64,000 nt of DNA from Haematococcus lacustris (taxonomy: Eukaryota; Chlorophyta; Chlorophyceae; Chlamydomonadales; Haematococcaceae), in NCBI GenBank assembly GCA_030144725.1, contig JASKMD010000005.1:4774103-4838102 (forward strand). The letters are read 5' to 3'. Position numbers and translations under genes: made by a program. Numbering within the stretch: position 1 is the first letter of the stretch; each line of letters starts with the position of its first letter. Below, one piece after another: positions 52,560-63,048 of the stretch. Below the pieces are notes generated by a model that saw only the letters and a list, made by a program, of their open reading frames with translations, had not been told where the DNA came from and made no database searches.

Positions 52560-55500
52560 AGCTAACGGGGACTTGGTGCAAGGGCAACAAGAGACTATCC
52601 CCGTAAGGAAGCTACGGACGTTGGATCGCGAGGAAGGAGCGACCCAATCACGACTTCACTATTTCCGCGGGCAAGTAGGCCCTTTAGCATTGCCACTTTG
52701 TGACATTTGGTTTCCGACCACGTTGAGGGGCTTCGGCTCCCCTTCGTTGGCCGTGGCACTTGTCCCGCTTTGTTTTTTTCTTCTTTCCTCTTTGGCGGGG
52801 CTTACAAGCACCTTAGCCTAAATCGCACCAACCCAAAGGGCGTGCTCGGTTAACCCGCAAAAGGGCACCACCCGCATTCCCGCACTTAGGGCAATCCCGT
52901 AGGGATCCCGTTGGGGCTCTCCATACGGCCCATAAGTGTTTGCTTTGCGTGCCTTCATAGATGCCCGGATCAAAGAAGCTCGGGAATGGCTTGGCCGGAA
53001 AAAGCCAAGCTTCTAAGGCGCAAAGCGACTCATCTGAGTCTCGTCCACGCCCAGAGTGCCCTGGGGTGGAGCAAGCCGCAATGGCCATGGAAGCTCTGCA
53101 AACCACAGACCCCAAGGTCAGAGTTTGCTTGCAACAGCTGCAAGAGCTTGTACATGTTGTGGTGCCAACAACCAAGCAACGCAAGCAAGTGTTGTGCACC
53201 GTGCTAGTAGGCACACCAGCAACTAGACTAAAGTTGTCTCAGTCTCTCAAGCATGAAGCTCTAACGAATTGGCTGATGCTAAAGACTGCTTGCGCATGTG
53301 CCCTGTCCACCTGGTTTCAGAAGCTGGAGGTGGGGGCTCAAGACAACACTGTCTCAAGCCTCACCCAGTCACCAGCAGCCGGTGGTTCAGCCACTAGCAT
53401 GGGACCCAGTGGTGGAACAGCAAGCGGTGCTATCACAGCACGCCTGCCCCCTTTGGTGTCACCTCACCATCACTCTCGCCCAGCAGCACCAGCTGGAGCA
53501 GTTGCAGCCCCTGAACCAACAGTGGGTCAGCTGCAGATGGAGATGGTAAGCCTGCAATCCAAGCTGCAGACTGAGCAGGTTGCAGTCATAAAACTGCGTG
53601 CCCGTGTGGCTCAGCTGGAGCCACTTGAGCACACCCGTCTGATGAGGGAGCGCTTCACCAGCGCAACAGCGCAGCTGCAGACTGCGTCTGGTGACCTGGT
53701 GCGGGTCACAGCCCGGCTGCAGGAGCTACTCTCCCTCCCCTTCCTCACTGCTGAACAGGCTGAGGAGCAGGCGAAAGCCAGCGCAATGCACACTTCCCTG
53801 CGCCGAGACATCGCCCGGCTCACAGCCGAGGTGAACAGCTGCGCAACAGCAGCAACTGCGACAGGAGCTGCCGAGCTTGATGCCGCAGCGAACGAGCTGG
53901 CAGCGGCACAGCGCCAGACTCAACTCGAGCGCACCCTGCGCGAGAGAGCTCAGGAAGAGCTGCGCACAGGCAATGCGCACAACCAAGCGCGTTGCCGTGA
54001 GCTGGAGGGGCAAATCGAGTCTCTGAAGCACAACTACAACGTGGTGCAGGGCGACAAAGCCGCGCTGCAGAACAAGCTCAACTCTTTTGAGTCCCGCCTG
54101 CGCAACGCCCGAACTATCCTGAGCCAGTTCCCTGGCGGGGTGGAGGCGATGCTCAACAAGCACCTCCATGAGCTGAGTGCCCCTGAGCAAGCCCGAGCGC
54201 AAAAGGCAAGCCTGCACCGTAACTTCAATGAGAACGTTCTCTTCTCTTTCATGGCCACATCGGAGGCGGCAGGTGCTAATCCTTCTCTGCCATTGGCAGA
54301 AGGAGCGCCTGGCCCGTCAAACGCTGTCCCGCCGCTGCCCCCACCCATCACCGAGGATGAGGAGCTTTGGCAAGAGGACGCCTTCACTGCCGACGAGCTG
54401 GAGGCGGGTCCTGGCCTGTACATGGGCCCAAAGGAGCATGAGGCTGTGCAAGCGTGGTTTGCGACGGGCCCTGCCAACCGGCTAAGGCATTACCTTGAGT
54501 ACGCCGCCAGCATGAAGCTCGGCGACCTAGCCAACCACCCCAACTGGGGCCCTTCTGCCTGTGGACTCCACTTCCATGAGTGGGCGCAGTGCGTCAAACC
54601 GCTATTTGCGGAGAAGGTCAGTACCAAGGATGTGGTAGAGCAAACCCCTTCACTTCCCGCTGTCCCACAACAAACACAGGACACACGTCCTTTGTCCATC
54701 AAACCCAAACACCCGCCACCCTTTTCTGGGGCGGACAAACAAATTTGGGAGGACTTCAAGTTTCAGTTTGAGTCTTACCTGGACACTTGCCGTGTGCCTA
54801 AGCAAGATTGGCCTGACCATGTCCTGAACATGCTTGAGGGCAAAGCACTCCAAGCATGGCTTGCAGTTGCTCAACCCATGCGAGCATTGGGCACCAAACC
54901 AACCTGGGAAAATTTGGCCGACACCATGGCAAAGAGTTTTGTCCATATCAACATACCAGTTGAGGCTCGAAAGGCACTCTACTCAATCAAGCAGCAAACC
55001 CGCACCTCTGAGTACTTGCGGCACTTCAGATTATTGCTGGCAAGGGTCACAGAACCTAAACCTGCTGATGCTGACCTGTTGAACTTCTACTACACTGGTC
55101 TGAAGCAGACATTGCGTGACCAATGCAAGTTGAACCCTAAGACCGGCAGGTTCTGGGACAACTTTGAGGAGTTGGCTGACTTCACCTTGCAAATTGATTT
55201 GCACTCCCGGTCAAGTGCAGATGAACCACAACGACCTGTGCACTTGAAGTCTGCGCACACGGCACATCCCTCTAAACTTTCCCACAAACGAAAGAGCAAC
55301 CCATCCCCCCACCGCCACATCAACGATTCTGATGCCAACACTGGTTCACAGGATCGCAAGCGCCCTGCAAGCGCACCTCCCAGTGAGGACGGTGGCTGTG
55401 GTGCCCGTGGCGGCGGCCGCGGCGGCCGCACCGGAGGCCGAGGCCGTGCCCGTGGACGTGGAGATTATTCCCGTGAGCACCACCACAACGACCCGAACAA

Positions 55501-58500
55501 CAACCGTGGAGGCCGTGGTGGCCGCGGTGGCCGCGGCGAGGGACGGGGCGGTCATGATAACCGCACCTGACAATCCGGGTCAGCAAGACATCTGACCGAC
55601 AAGGTGAGAGCTCCCGTGCATGCAAATCTTGTCAACTTGATTGCTGCCAAAGTGGGTAAACCCTTTGATCTGTTGCATGATGCTCAGACGGATGCTCAAA
55701 CAATCACCTCACAAGCACAGTTCATGTCTTGTCTTGTGCCAGGCAAGCACTTATGGATAGACTGTGCAACTGAACACCTCACTGAGTGCTTGCAACACTA
55801 TAAACATAGCAAAGAGGTGTTGCCGACCACTACATCTGCTTGTGTGCTACTACCCAGGATCAAGCGTGGCCATACCTGGCGTGAGTGGAAGCAGCTTACT
55901 GAAGGCTGGCACTTGATACACACTTTTCCTAAAGGCAGCTTAATGCGGACCAACGGTGAAACTCCGTCCTGCGCTGTTCAAGTGTTTAGTGATGCGCCTG
56001 TCAGTGTTTCCATGTTGTGTGTGACAACTGTGAACAAAACTGCAAGTGCCCCACTGATGACATTTGGTGCCACTGTCAAGTGTAATCCTGTGACTGTGCT
56101 CATGGATTCGGGCGCGACCCATTGCTTCATAAGCAAGGATGTTGTTGCCAGGCTACAGCTGAGAACCAGTGGTTGTTCTCGCCCCGTCGTACTAGCCAAT
56201 GGCAGTCAGGGTGAGACCCAAGGACGGTGCAACATCAAAGTCAAAATGCATGGCCTTGTTAAAGCCTGTACCTGTTTTGTAATCGACATGGCTTCTCAAC
56301 AGGATATTATACTTGGTCAAGATTTCATGCTTGCCAACAAAGTGGTGTTGGACTACAAGGAACAAGTTTGTGCAATTGAAGGGCCGTACAATCGGCGTTG
56401 CACACTAACTCCCAGACCACTGGCAGACCAAGCTAATTCCCTTGGCATCTCTTGCATAAGCATGAGTAAAGCCAAACGCGATGTAAGCAAGGGACAACAC
56501 GCGGTCATGGTCTATGTGACTTCAACCATCGTCGAAACAATTGACGAGCGCTTAAACGACCTAAAGGTCAGCGCGCCTGTAAAAAGGTTGATCAACGAAT
56601 ATCACACAATATTCTCGGAGGAGTTGCGGGGACTCCCACCAACGCGCAAAGTCGCGCATACCATTCCCCTTGAGCCAGGAGCGAAGCCGCCATTCCGACC
56701 CATGTATCGGATGTCTCCAGCGGAACTGCAAGAGGTCGAAAGACAAATCAAAGAGCTCTTAGCTCATGATCTTATCGAACCTAGCTCCTCACCTTTTGGT
56801 GCACCTGTTTTGTTTGTCACCAAAGCAGATGGCTCTCTACGCATGTGCATTGACTACCGGGCATTGAACAAGGTTACTGTGAAAAACAAATACCCTTTGC
56901 CACGGATAGATCAATTGCTCGACCGTCTGCATGGTGCTACAGTATTTAGCAGCCTTGATTTGCAGTCTGGCTATCATCAAATCCGCATCCAACCAGAGGA
57001 TGTACCCAAATCGGCTTTCCGCACACCTTATGGACATTACCAGTTCAAAGTGCTAAGCTTCGGCCTCACCAATGCTCCCGCCACGTTCCAGGCGGTCATG
57101 AATGATATATTCCGGGATTACCTCAATGACTTTGTCGTGGTATACCTCGACGATATCCTTGTGTTCAGCAAAAACAAAGCTGAGCACTTGAAGCATTTGG
57201 AAATTGTGTTCCGCATCCTTAAGGAGCATGAACTATATGCCAAGCTGAAAAAGTGCGAGTTTGAGAAGTCTGAGCTTAAGTTCCTCGGACATCTAGTCGG
57301 TGTCAATGGCATTCGTCCTGACCCAGCTAAGATACAGAGCATCAAAGATTGGCCACCACTCAATGATGTTGCCGCTATACGCTCATTTGTCGGCCTCGCC
57401 ACCTATTTTAGGATGTTCATCCAAGGTTTTGCCAAGCTGGTGGAACCGCTAACAAACCTTACCAAAAAGGATGTAACGTGGTGCTGGGATGACAAATGTG
57501 AGGAGGCTTTTCAAGGCGTCAAGCACGCTCTATCAAATGCTCCCGTGTTATCATTGCCAGATTTCAACAAGGAATTCCAGGTGCTCTGTGATGCATCTGT
57601 GACTGGCATAGGCGCGGTGTTAATGCAAGACAAACACCCTATCGCCTACGAAAGCAGGCGCCTGTTGCCAGCTGAAGTTAACTACACAACGGGTGAGCAG
57701 GAGCTCTTGGCAGTCGTCCATGCTCTAAAGACATGGCGATGCTTTTTGGAGGGGGTGAAGTTCAGAGTCATAACAGACCACAACCCATTGGTATACCTTC
57801 AAACACAGCCTAACCTCTCAAGACGGCAGACCAGATGGTCAGAATTTCTACAGAGATTCAAACAACTCTCATGGGAGTATAAACCCGGCAAGATCAATGT
57901 GGCCGATCCATTGTCTCGCTATCCACCCATACGAGTGACGGCGCTTCTAATGGCCGTGACACGTAGCGGCACAGGTAATGCGAAACCAACGCAACAACCT
58001 ATTCCCGCTGAGGTGGTTAAGAAGCCACCTGCAAGGCCTGCAAAGAAGAAGGTTACTTTTGAGGTGACTCACACAGAACTCAGGGATCCCCAATCCCCGG
58101 ATGACACATACAATGTGCTCCTAACCATTCAAGAAGGGTACAAACAAGACCCATGGTTTGAGGACGATCACAATACGCAGAACCTGCGGCTTAGTGATTC
58201 AGGCATATGGTACCGCGACAAACAAGTGGTCGTGCCTGACGTCCCAGGATTGAGAAAGGGTATCCTCTATGAGCTCCATAACGCAACCACAAGCGGGCAT
58301 GGAGGTCTAGAGAAAACATTCCAGGCAGTGGCCTCACACTTCTGGTGGCCAGGGATGCATGCTTTCGTGACAGCATATGTACGCGGGTGCCAAGTGTGTC
58401 AACGAAACAAGTCAAGCACAAAGAAACCAGCTGGCTTGCTGCAACCCCTTCCCGTGCCTGAATACCCATGGGATAGTGTGAGTATGGACTTTGTGGTCAA

Positions 58501-58517
58501 GCTACCCAAGTCCGAGG
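52529..58517 (+). mobile_element. Gypsy LTR retrotransposon 1 (plus strand), interrupted in integrase
   Basis: The element starts near TGTGACGGTGAAAT inside the LINE. It carries gag (52961-55570) and pol (after a UGA, to 58517) in one frame, and is cut by Gypsy element 2 just after the integrase HHCC domain and the start of its core. The 52529-52960 stretch should hold the 5' LTR and leader. I could not fix the LTR end or primer site because the partner LTR is not in the window. Confidence 0.85.
52961..55570 (+). CDS. Gypsy-1 Gag with coiled coil and RGG tail
   Basis: This 869-aa protein is unusually long for Gypsy Gag. Residues about 190-420 are a heptad-rich coiled coil (QMEMVSLQSKLQTEQVAVIK then ELEGQIESLKHNYNVVQGDK). 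A retrotransposon-gag domain follows at about 585-690 (PPPFSGADKQIWEDFKFQFE, YLDTCRVPK, LNMLEGKALQAWL). The C-terminus (about 808-868) is an RGG/RG-rich box with His/Asn, and no CCHC knuckle is seen; the RGG box probably supplies RNA binding. The ATG at 52961 is the first in frame. The terminator is UGA, and the same frame continues open into pol. Confidence 0.88.
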   Translation: MPGSKKLGNGLAGKSQASKAQSDSSESRPRPECPGVEQAAMAMEALQTTDPKVRVCLQQLQELVHVVVPTTKQRKQVLCTVLVGTPATRLKLSQSLKHEALTNWLMLKTACACALSTWFQKLEVGAQDNTVSSLTQSPAAGGSATSMGPSGGTASGAITARLPPLVSPHHHSRPAAPAGAVAAPEPTVGQLQMEMVSLQSKLQTEQVAVIKLRARVAQLEPLEHTRLMRERFTSATAQLQTASGDLVRVTARLQELLSLPFLTAEQAEEQAKASAMHTSLRRDIARLTAEVNSCATAATATGAAELDAAANELAAAQRQTQLERTLRERAQEELRTGNAHNQARCRELEGQIESLKHNYNVVQGDKAALQNKLNSFESRLRNARTILSQFPGGVEAMLNKHLHELSAPEQARAQKASLHRNFNENVLFSFMATSEAAGANPSLPLAEGAPGPSNAVPPLPPPITEDEELWQEDAFTADELEAGPGLYMGPKEHEAVQAWFATGPANRLRHYLEYAASMKLGDLANHPNWGPSACGLHFHEWAQCVKPLFAEKVSTKDVVEQTPSLPAVPQQTQDTRPLSIKPKHPPPFSGADKQIWEDFKFQFESYLDTCRVPKQDWPDHVLNMLEGKALQAWLAVAQPMRALGTKPTWENLADTMAKSFVHINIPVEARKALYSIKQQTRTSEYLRHFRLLLARVTEPKPADADLLNFYYTGLKQTLRDQCKLNPKTGRFWDNFEELADFTLQIDLHSRSSADEPQRPVHLKSAHTAHPSKLSHKRKSNPSPHRHINDSDANTGSQDRKRPASAPPSEDGGCGARGGGRGGRTGGRGRARGRGDYSREHHHNDPNNNRGGRGGRGGRGEGRGGHDNRT

Positions 58518-58522
58518 TGTAG
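55571..58522 (+). CDS. Gypsy-1 Pol: protease, RT, RNase H, start of integrase
   Basis: The frame is identical to that of gag and is open directly after the gag UGA. The first ATG is only at 55723, so expression by UGA readthrough is the simplest reading. Order: aspartic protease [13 protein letters not shown] (Asp about 25 codons before the flap region), RT with [40 protein letters not shown] and [13 protein letters not shown] (YLDD), RNase H with [29 protein letters not shown] and [11 protein letters not shown], then the integrase HHCC zinc domain ([21 protein letters not shown]) and [13 protein letters not shown]. The last Val-stop comes from the LTR of Gypsy-2. The DDE core is missing, so this copy cannot integrate. 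Confidence 0.92.
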   Translation, partial: QSGSARHLTDKVRAPVHANLVNLIAAKVGKPFDLLHDAQTDAQTITSQAQFMSCLVPGKHLWIDCATEHLTECLQHYKHSKEVLPTTTSACVLLPRIKRGHTWREWKQLTEGWHLIHTFPKGSLMRTNGETPSCAVQVFSDAPVSVSMLCVTTVNKTASAPLMTFGATVKCNPVTVLMDSGATHCFISKDVVARLQLRTSGCSRPVVLANGSQGETQGRCNIKVKMHGLVKACTCFVIDMASQQDIILGQDFMLANKVVLDYKEQVCAIEGPYNRRCTLTPRPLADQANSLGISCISMSKAKRDVSKGQHAVMVYVTSTIVETIDERLNDLKVSAPVKRLINEYHTIFSEELRGLPPTRKVAHTIPLEPGAKPPFRPMYRMSPAELQEVERQIKELLAHDLIEPSSSPFGAPVLFVTKADGSLRMCIDYRALNKVTVKNKYPLPRIDQLLDRLHGATVFSSLDLQSGYHQIRIQPEDVPKSAFRTPYGHYQFKVLSFGLTNAPATFQAVMNDIFRDYLNDFVVVYLDDILVFSKNKAEHLKHLEIVFRILKEHELYAKLKKCEFEKSELKFLGHLVGVNGIRPDPAKIQSIKDWPPLNDVAAIRSFVGLATYFRMFIQGFAKLVEPLTNLTKKDVTWCWDDKCEEAFQGVKHALSNAPVLSLPDFNKEFQVLCDASVTGIGAVLMQDKHPIAYESRRLLPAEVNYTTGEQELLAVVHALKTWRCFLEGVKFRVITDHNPLVYLQTQPNLSRRQTRWSEFLQRFKQLSWEYKPGKINVADPLSRYPPIRVTALLMAVTRSGTGNAKPTQQPIPAEVVKKPPARPAKKKVTFEVTHTELRDPQSPDDTYNVLLTIQEGYKQDPWFEDDHNTQNLRLSDSGIWYRDKQVVVPDVPGLRKGILYELHNATTSGHGGLEKTFQAVASHFWWPGMHAFVTAYVRGCQVCQRNKSSTKKPAGLLQPLPVPEYPWDSVSMDFVVKLPKSEV

Positions 58523-58753
58523 CGTTCAGAAAGAACGCGCCTTAAATCTTTTCAGTGTGTGAACGCCATGCAACGCTAACCGCAGTTACAGGTGTCAGAC
58601 TGCTGCAGCGCAACCAGGCTAAGACATAGAACGGCCTCCGGGGATCGAACCCGAATGGTGGGCAGCAGTACAGCCCACCACTTAACCTGCCTGTATCACA
58701 CTTCAGCAGTGACACTAGCGCCGATCCGCTTAGTGCAGAATCGGAACGCTACA
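58518..58753 (-). repeat. 3' LTR of Gypsy-2
   Basis: It begins TGTAGCGTTC and ends GAACGCTACA, a perfect 10-bp terminal inverted repeat with TG...CA ends. Inside, on the minus strand, GGTTAAGTGG and TTCGGGTTCGATCCCCGG look like tRNA A and B boxes. Confidence 0.88.
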
Positions 58754-58769
58754 TTCCTCCCCCTCCTAT
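58754..58769 (-). promoter_or_regulatory. Polypurine tract of Gypsy-2
   Basis: On the minus strand ATAGGAGGGGGAGGAA lies directly before the 3' LTR, the expected position of the plus-strand DNA primer. The 268 bp between it and the pol stop (58770-59037) hold no gene. Confidence 0.88.
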
Positions 58770-59037
58770 GGGATGGCCGTTCCGCCCATAGGCCATCATG
58801 GCATGGACTCGCAGTACATGACCGCTTAGTTTGGAACTCCTGCCCATCCGGACGCAGGTCGCTCACTGGAGATTATGGTCACCATGGACCCTTCAACCCA
58901 GGCTCACAGAGCCAGTGGACGCTGGGAAAAAGACAAGCCAGGCTCACATGAGCAGCTGGACCCATGTCACACCAAGGCACATAGCATGCAACAAAGCAAC
59001 CAGCACGACTACATGGAGCCCATGTCCCACATTTAAA

Positions 59038-62000
59038 TCACAGCAAGCCATGCTGAGCCTTATACAAGTTCACGCAGTCAGGGGCATTTGCTAGATTGCT
59101 GGCTGGCTCCCAGGTGTTGTCAGAGTCATCATAACCCTTCCACTTGACGAGGTACTCCTTTGCTTTACCTGCACGCACATGCCGGTGGTTCACAATGCGC
59201 TCTACTTCATACTGTGGGGAATCATCTAACCAGCCCAGCTCAGTGGGGGGTAGACGACCAAAGTTGCCCTCATAGGGTCTTACCAGTGACACATGGAAGA
59301 CGGGATGAATCCTGGACATGGCTTGTGGCAGGGTCAGCTTTACAGCGTCTCTACCCACATGAGCCTCAACCCTGAAAGGCCCCACATACCGTGGCAGCAG
59401 CTTTCTGGCTTTGCCCACCATATTACGCAGGTTCATGGTACTAAGCAGCACACGGTCACCCACTTGGAACATACTGTCCGCGGATTTCCTGTGTGGATTA
59501 GCATCATTTGACTGCCGACTTTGTGCCAGTTTCATACATCTCCTAGCTTCTTGAACACCTTTCTCCCAGCCATCAGAGAAGAACTGGGCCATGGGAGGTG
59601 GCAACCGAGGTAACTCATGGGTCACCGGTGTCACTGGGGACTGTCCATAGTTAATCAGGAAAGGTGTAGACTTAATGCTTTCTTGCCATGAGTTATTAAT
59701 TGCAAACTCGGCGAACGAGAGGTGTTTAGGCCAGTCTCGTTGAGTGGGAGAGATATAATGCCGAAGCATCTCTTCCAGCACTTTGTTGTACCGCTCAACC
59801 TGCCCATTTGACTGGGGGTGATAGCTGGAGGTAAGAGAATGTTTCATGCCTACTAGCTTGCATACAGCTTGCCAGAACTTGCTCACGAATAGGGAGCCCC
59901 GATCACTCACAACTTCAGAGGGTAGTCCATGATGGACAAATACCTTATCAATGAAGAGTTGTGCAAACTCAGGAGCATCCATGCTTTCCTTACATGGCAC
60001 TAGATGCACCATTTTGGAGAGCCTGTCAACGAATACGCAGATGGAATCATATCCATGTGATCCGGACGGTAGTTTGGTTATAAAGTCCATGTGCATGACT
60101 TCCCAGCGGTATCCAGGTATAGACAGAGGATGAAGGAACCCCCATGGCTTAGCTGTAACCGACTTGTTTCTCTGGCATGCATCACATGTTGTTACATAGT
60201 GACGCACATCAGTGCGTAAGTGTTTCCACCAGAACACACGCATGACACGCTCCAACGTCTTAGTGATCCCAACGTGGCCAGCATACTTAGCATCATGCAT
60301 CTCATGCAAGATATGCTCTCGTAGCTGTTTGTCACGGGGCACAATAATGGTACGTCGTTTGTTATGTCTCCATAAGCCATGTTCATCCAGGTAGAAGTTC
60401 TTTGTCTTCCTACGCTTGGTGAAGTTGGAATCAGCAGCGTAAGCTCTGATCAACCACTCATGCAGGTTTGACAGAGGACCTGGTGGTTTGGGTGCACTGG
60501 GTTCTCCATCTGCTGGTATGTCAGCAGCCCAAGTGACACGCTTAGTGGGTGGCCTGACGGCAGCACCAGCACCTTGGCTTGGTGGTGGTTGTGTGGGTGG
60601 CGCAGCGGCATCACCAGCACTGTTTTTCTGCGCCTCAGCACAAGTTTCCTCCCCCTCCTGAGAACGACGCTGGCTTCTAGTCGTCACTAGAATACTACGC
60701 ACATCATCAGCACCAGAGCCCTTACACGTCTGCAATGGGGCTGCTGGAATGCGTGACAACGGGTCAGCAGGATTAGATATACCAGGTAGATATTCAATGG
60801 TATATGAGAAGCGGGCCAGGAATTCCATCCATCTAGTCTGCCTGCGTGAGAGTATAGTTTGAGTAGGCAGAGAGATGAGCGGCTTGTGATCTGTGTACAG
60901 TGTGAATGGTACCCCTTCTAGGTAGCATCGCCACTGTTGGCAAGCAGATACCAATGCCAGCAGTTCCTGTTCGCCCGTGGTGTAATTAATCTCAGCAGGA
61001 ATTAATTTCCTGGAGTAATACGCCAAAGGGTAGCCATCCTGCATCAGGACTGCACCGATGCCCTCAAGGGACGCATCGCAATGCACCTGAAACGGCTTGC
61101 TGTGATCAGGAAGCTTGAGCATAGGCACATTAGAAATGGCCTGCTTCAGAGCATTGAATGCATCCAGCTCAGCCTGAGGCCATGCCTTCCAAGGGAAGGA
61201 CTCCTTCTTGGGGCCAGTCAGGTTAGTGAGGGGTGCAGCGATAGTGCTAAAATTATGTACAAATTTACGTACATAGTTAGCAGCGCCCAGGAAAGACTGC
61301 AGAGTTTTGAGGCTAGTAGGTACTGGCCATTCAGATATTGCAGTAACTTTACACGGGTCAACTGAGATGCCTTGAGCACTAATAATATGGCCCAGGAACT
61401 TCAGTGTTCTTTGCATAAATTCACATTTAGATAACTTAGCATAAAATTTATTTTTACGCAGTAAGTCAAACACACGCCTAAGGTGGACTAGGTGCTCCTC
61501 ACTGTCCTTGGACATCACTAGGATGTCATCAAGGTACACGAGTGCACAGTCATTGATCACCTCAGCAAATGCTTCATTCATTACACGTTGGAACGTGGCA
61601 GGAGCATTTGTCAGGCCAAAGCACAGTACCTTGAATTGGTAGTGTCCCATGGGAGTCCTGAACGCAGTCTTAGGGACATCCTCAGCCGGGATGCGGATCT
61701 GGTGGTAACCAGCCTGCAGATCAAGGGAGGAGAACACAGTTTTTCCTGCTAGCTGATCAAACAGATCATCAATGCGTGGCAAAGGATACTGGTCCCTAAT
61801 TGTAATCTTATTTAGCTGGCGGTAATCAATACACATGCGCAGCTCACCTGACTTCTTCTGGACAAACAGCACAGGTGCAGCATAGGGTGATGAGCTTGGC
61901 TCTATCAGGCCTTTAGCTAGCAGGTCAGTGATCTGTTTACGCAGTTCATCTTGCTCAGGTTTGGACATCCTATAGCTGGGCCTAGCTGGAGGCTTGCCAT

Positions 62001-63048
62001 CAGGCTGCAAGGGGATGGAGTGCCCTACTGCACGCTCTGGCGGGAGTCCGGTGATAGGTTGGAATACATCAGAGTATTCATCAAGCAAATCTTGCAGGTG
62101 CTGCCTCTGTGCATGGGACACAGCGTCTACTGGTAAGGCAAGGTCTTCCATGGACACCATAGCCACCATGGCTGAGCCACCTTTACGCAGCCATCTGGCT
62201 GCCTGCTTTGCTGTCACAAGAGCCTTTGGATTGGCTTTGGACACAGCAGCCAGGACAGCAGCAGGTGGGCGGGGCAGTGAGTGGGTGGATCCAGGTGGCC
62301 TTGTGGCAGCACTCTGGCCAGCAGCACTCATGTCACCTGTGTGTGGGTGCAAGGTTTTATTACCTTGGGGAGTGCGCAGGGTGAGAGTCTTGTCGACGTA
62401 GTCGACCAAGGCTCCCTGCACAGTCAACCAGTCAGCACCCAGGAGCACGTCATAAGCATGAACCAGGTCAGGCATGACAGTCAACAGGCACATGCAGCAG
62501 AAGCTGTTGATGCGCAGCTGTACTTTGACATAATGCTCAAATATCACAGGCTGGTTGTTGGCAACATCAAACCTGAGTGACATGGGATAAGTAAACACTG
62601 GAATGTTATGCAGCTGAACAAAGCTAGCACTGATCAGGGATGCATCAGCACCACTATCAGCTAACATGTGACAGGCATGAGAATCAATGGTGCCAGCAAA
62701 CTGGAACCTCACCTTGTCGTCTTGACCAGAGACCCCCAAGATGACTTGAGAAGGTACACGGGGACAACACAGGGCAGTCTTACACGAGAGAATATGACCC
62801 ACACAAGGGTCAGCAGCACTGAAACAGGAACCACAGTTCTGAGCTGCTGTCACAGCAGTCTGCTCAGATAACGCATGGCCATCAACAGTTGGATCAGGGA
62901 AAGGCTGGCTCATAGCATGCGCAGCAACACCATCAACAACCATCAGCTGGGGCTCAGTCCCAGTCATCTCAGTAGCACAGGTGCATAAGACAGGTTCATC
63001 AGCATGTACCGCAGCACAGGCATGGCACTGTCCTGGCTGGGCAACACC
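59038..63048 (-). CDS. Gypsy-2 Pol: protease, RT, RNase H, integrase, chromodomain
   Basis: Counting from the ATG at 62967 there are 1,309 aa, but the frame is open from the gag UGA at 63051-63049. Protease: [12 protein letters not shown] (Asp104). [48 protein letters not shown] and [11 protein letters not shown] (YLDD 478-481). RNase [30 protein letters not shown] and [10 protein letters not shown]. Integrase: HHCC with [11 protein letters not shown] and [10 protein letters not shown], then MDFITKLP (Asp961), VSDRGSLF (Asp1022) and NGQVERYNK (Glu1058), an exact D-x35-E. The C-terminal chromodomain (about 1250-1300: [27 protein letters not shown]) identifies a chromovirus-like Gypsy, whose family binds modified histone tails to direct insertion. 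No stop or frameshift is seen. Confidence 0.95.
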   Translation of the reverse strand, partial: GVAQPGQCHACAAVHADEPVLCTCATEMTGTEPQLMVVDGVAAHAMSQPFPDPTVDGHALSEQTAVTAAQNCGSCFSAADPCVGHILSCKTALCCPRVPSQVILGVSGQDDKVRFQFAGTIDSHACHMLADSGADASLISASFVQLHNIPVFTYPMSLRFDVANNQPVIFEHYVKVQLRINSFCCMCLLTVMPDLVHAYDVLLGADWLTVQGALVDYVDKTLTLRTPQGNKTLHPHTGDMSAAGQSAATRPPGSTHSLPRPPAAVLAAVSKANPKALVTAKQAARWLRKGGSAMVAMVSMEDLALPVDAVSHAQRQHLQDLLDEYSDVFQPITGLPPERAVGHSIPLQPDGKPPARPSYRMSKPEQDELRKQITDLLAKGLIEPSSSPYAAPVLFVQKKSGELRMCIDYRQLNKITIRDQYPLPRIDDLFDQLAGKTVFSSLDLQAGYHQIRIPAEDVPKTAFRTPMGHYQFKVLCFGLTNAPATFQRVMNEAFAEVINDCALVYLDDILVMSKDSEEHLVHLRRVFDLLRKNKFYAKLSKCEFMQRTLKFLGHIISAQGISVDPCKVTAISEWPVPTSLKTLQSFLGAANYVRKFVHNFSTIAAPLTNLTGPKKESFPWKAWPQAELDAFNALKQAISNVPMLKLPDHSKPFQVHCDASLEGIGAVLMQDGYPLAYYSRKLIPAEINYTTGEQELLALVSACQQWRCYLEGVPFTLYTDHKPLISLPTQTILSRRQTRWMEFLARFSYTIEYLPGISNPADPLSRIPAAPLQTCKGSGADDVRSILVTTRSQRRSQEGEETCAEAQKNSAGDAAAPPTQPPPSQGAGAAVRPPTKRVTWAADIPADGEPSAPKPPGPLSNLHEWLIRAYAADSNFTKRRKTKNFYLDEHGLWRHNKRRTIIVPRDKQLREHILHEMHDAKYAGHVGITKTLERVMRVFWWKHLRTDVRHYVTTCDACQRNKSVTAKPWGFLHPLSIPGYRWEVMHMDFITKLPSGSHGYDSICVFVDRLSKMVHLVPCKESMDAPEFAQLFIDKVFVHHGLPSEVVSDRGSLFVSKFWQAVCKLVGMKHSLTSSYHPQSNGQVERYNKVLEEMLRHYISPTQRDWPKHLSFAEFAINNSWQESIKSTPFLINYGQSPVTPVTHELPRLPPPMAQFFSDGWEKGVQEARRCMKLAQSRQSNDANPHRKSADSMFQVGDRVLLSTMNLRNMVGKARKLLPRYVGPFRVEAHVGRDAVKLTLPQAMSRIHPVFHVSLVRPYEGNFGRLPPTELGWLDDSPQYEVERIVNHRHVRAGKAKEYLVKWKGYDDSDNTWEPASNLANAPDCVNLYKAQHGLL

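Noticed and set aside
55568..55570. Gag-pol UGA as a selenocysteine codon
   Set aside because: Green algae do use selenocysteine, but I see no evidence for a SECIS element at the 3' end of a transcript, and the position is a gag-pol boundary, where readthrough is the usual explanation.
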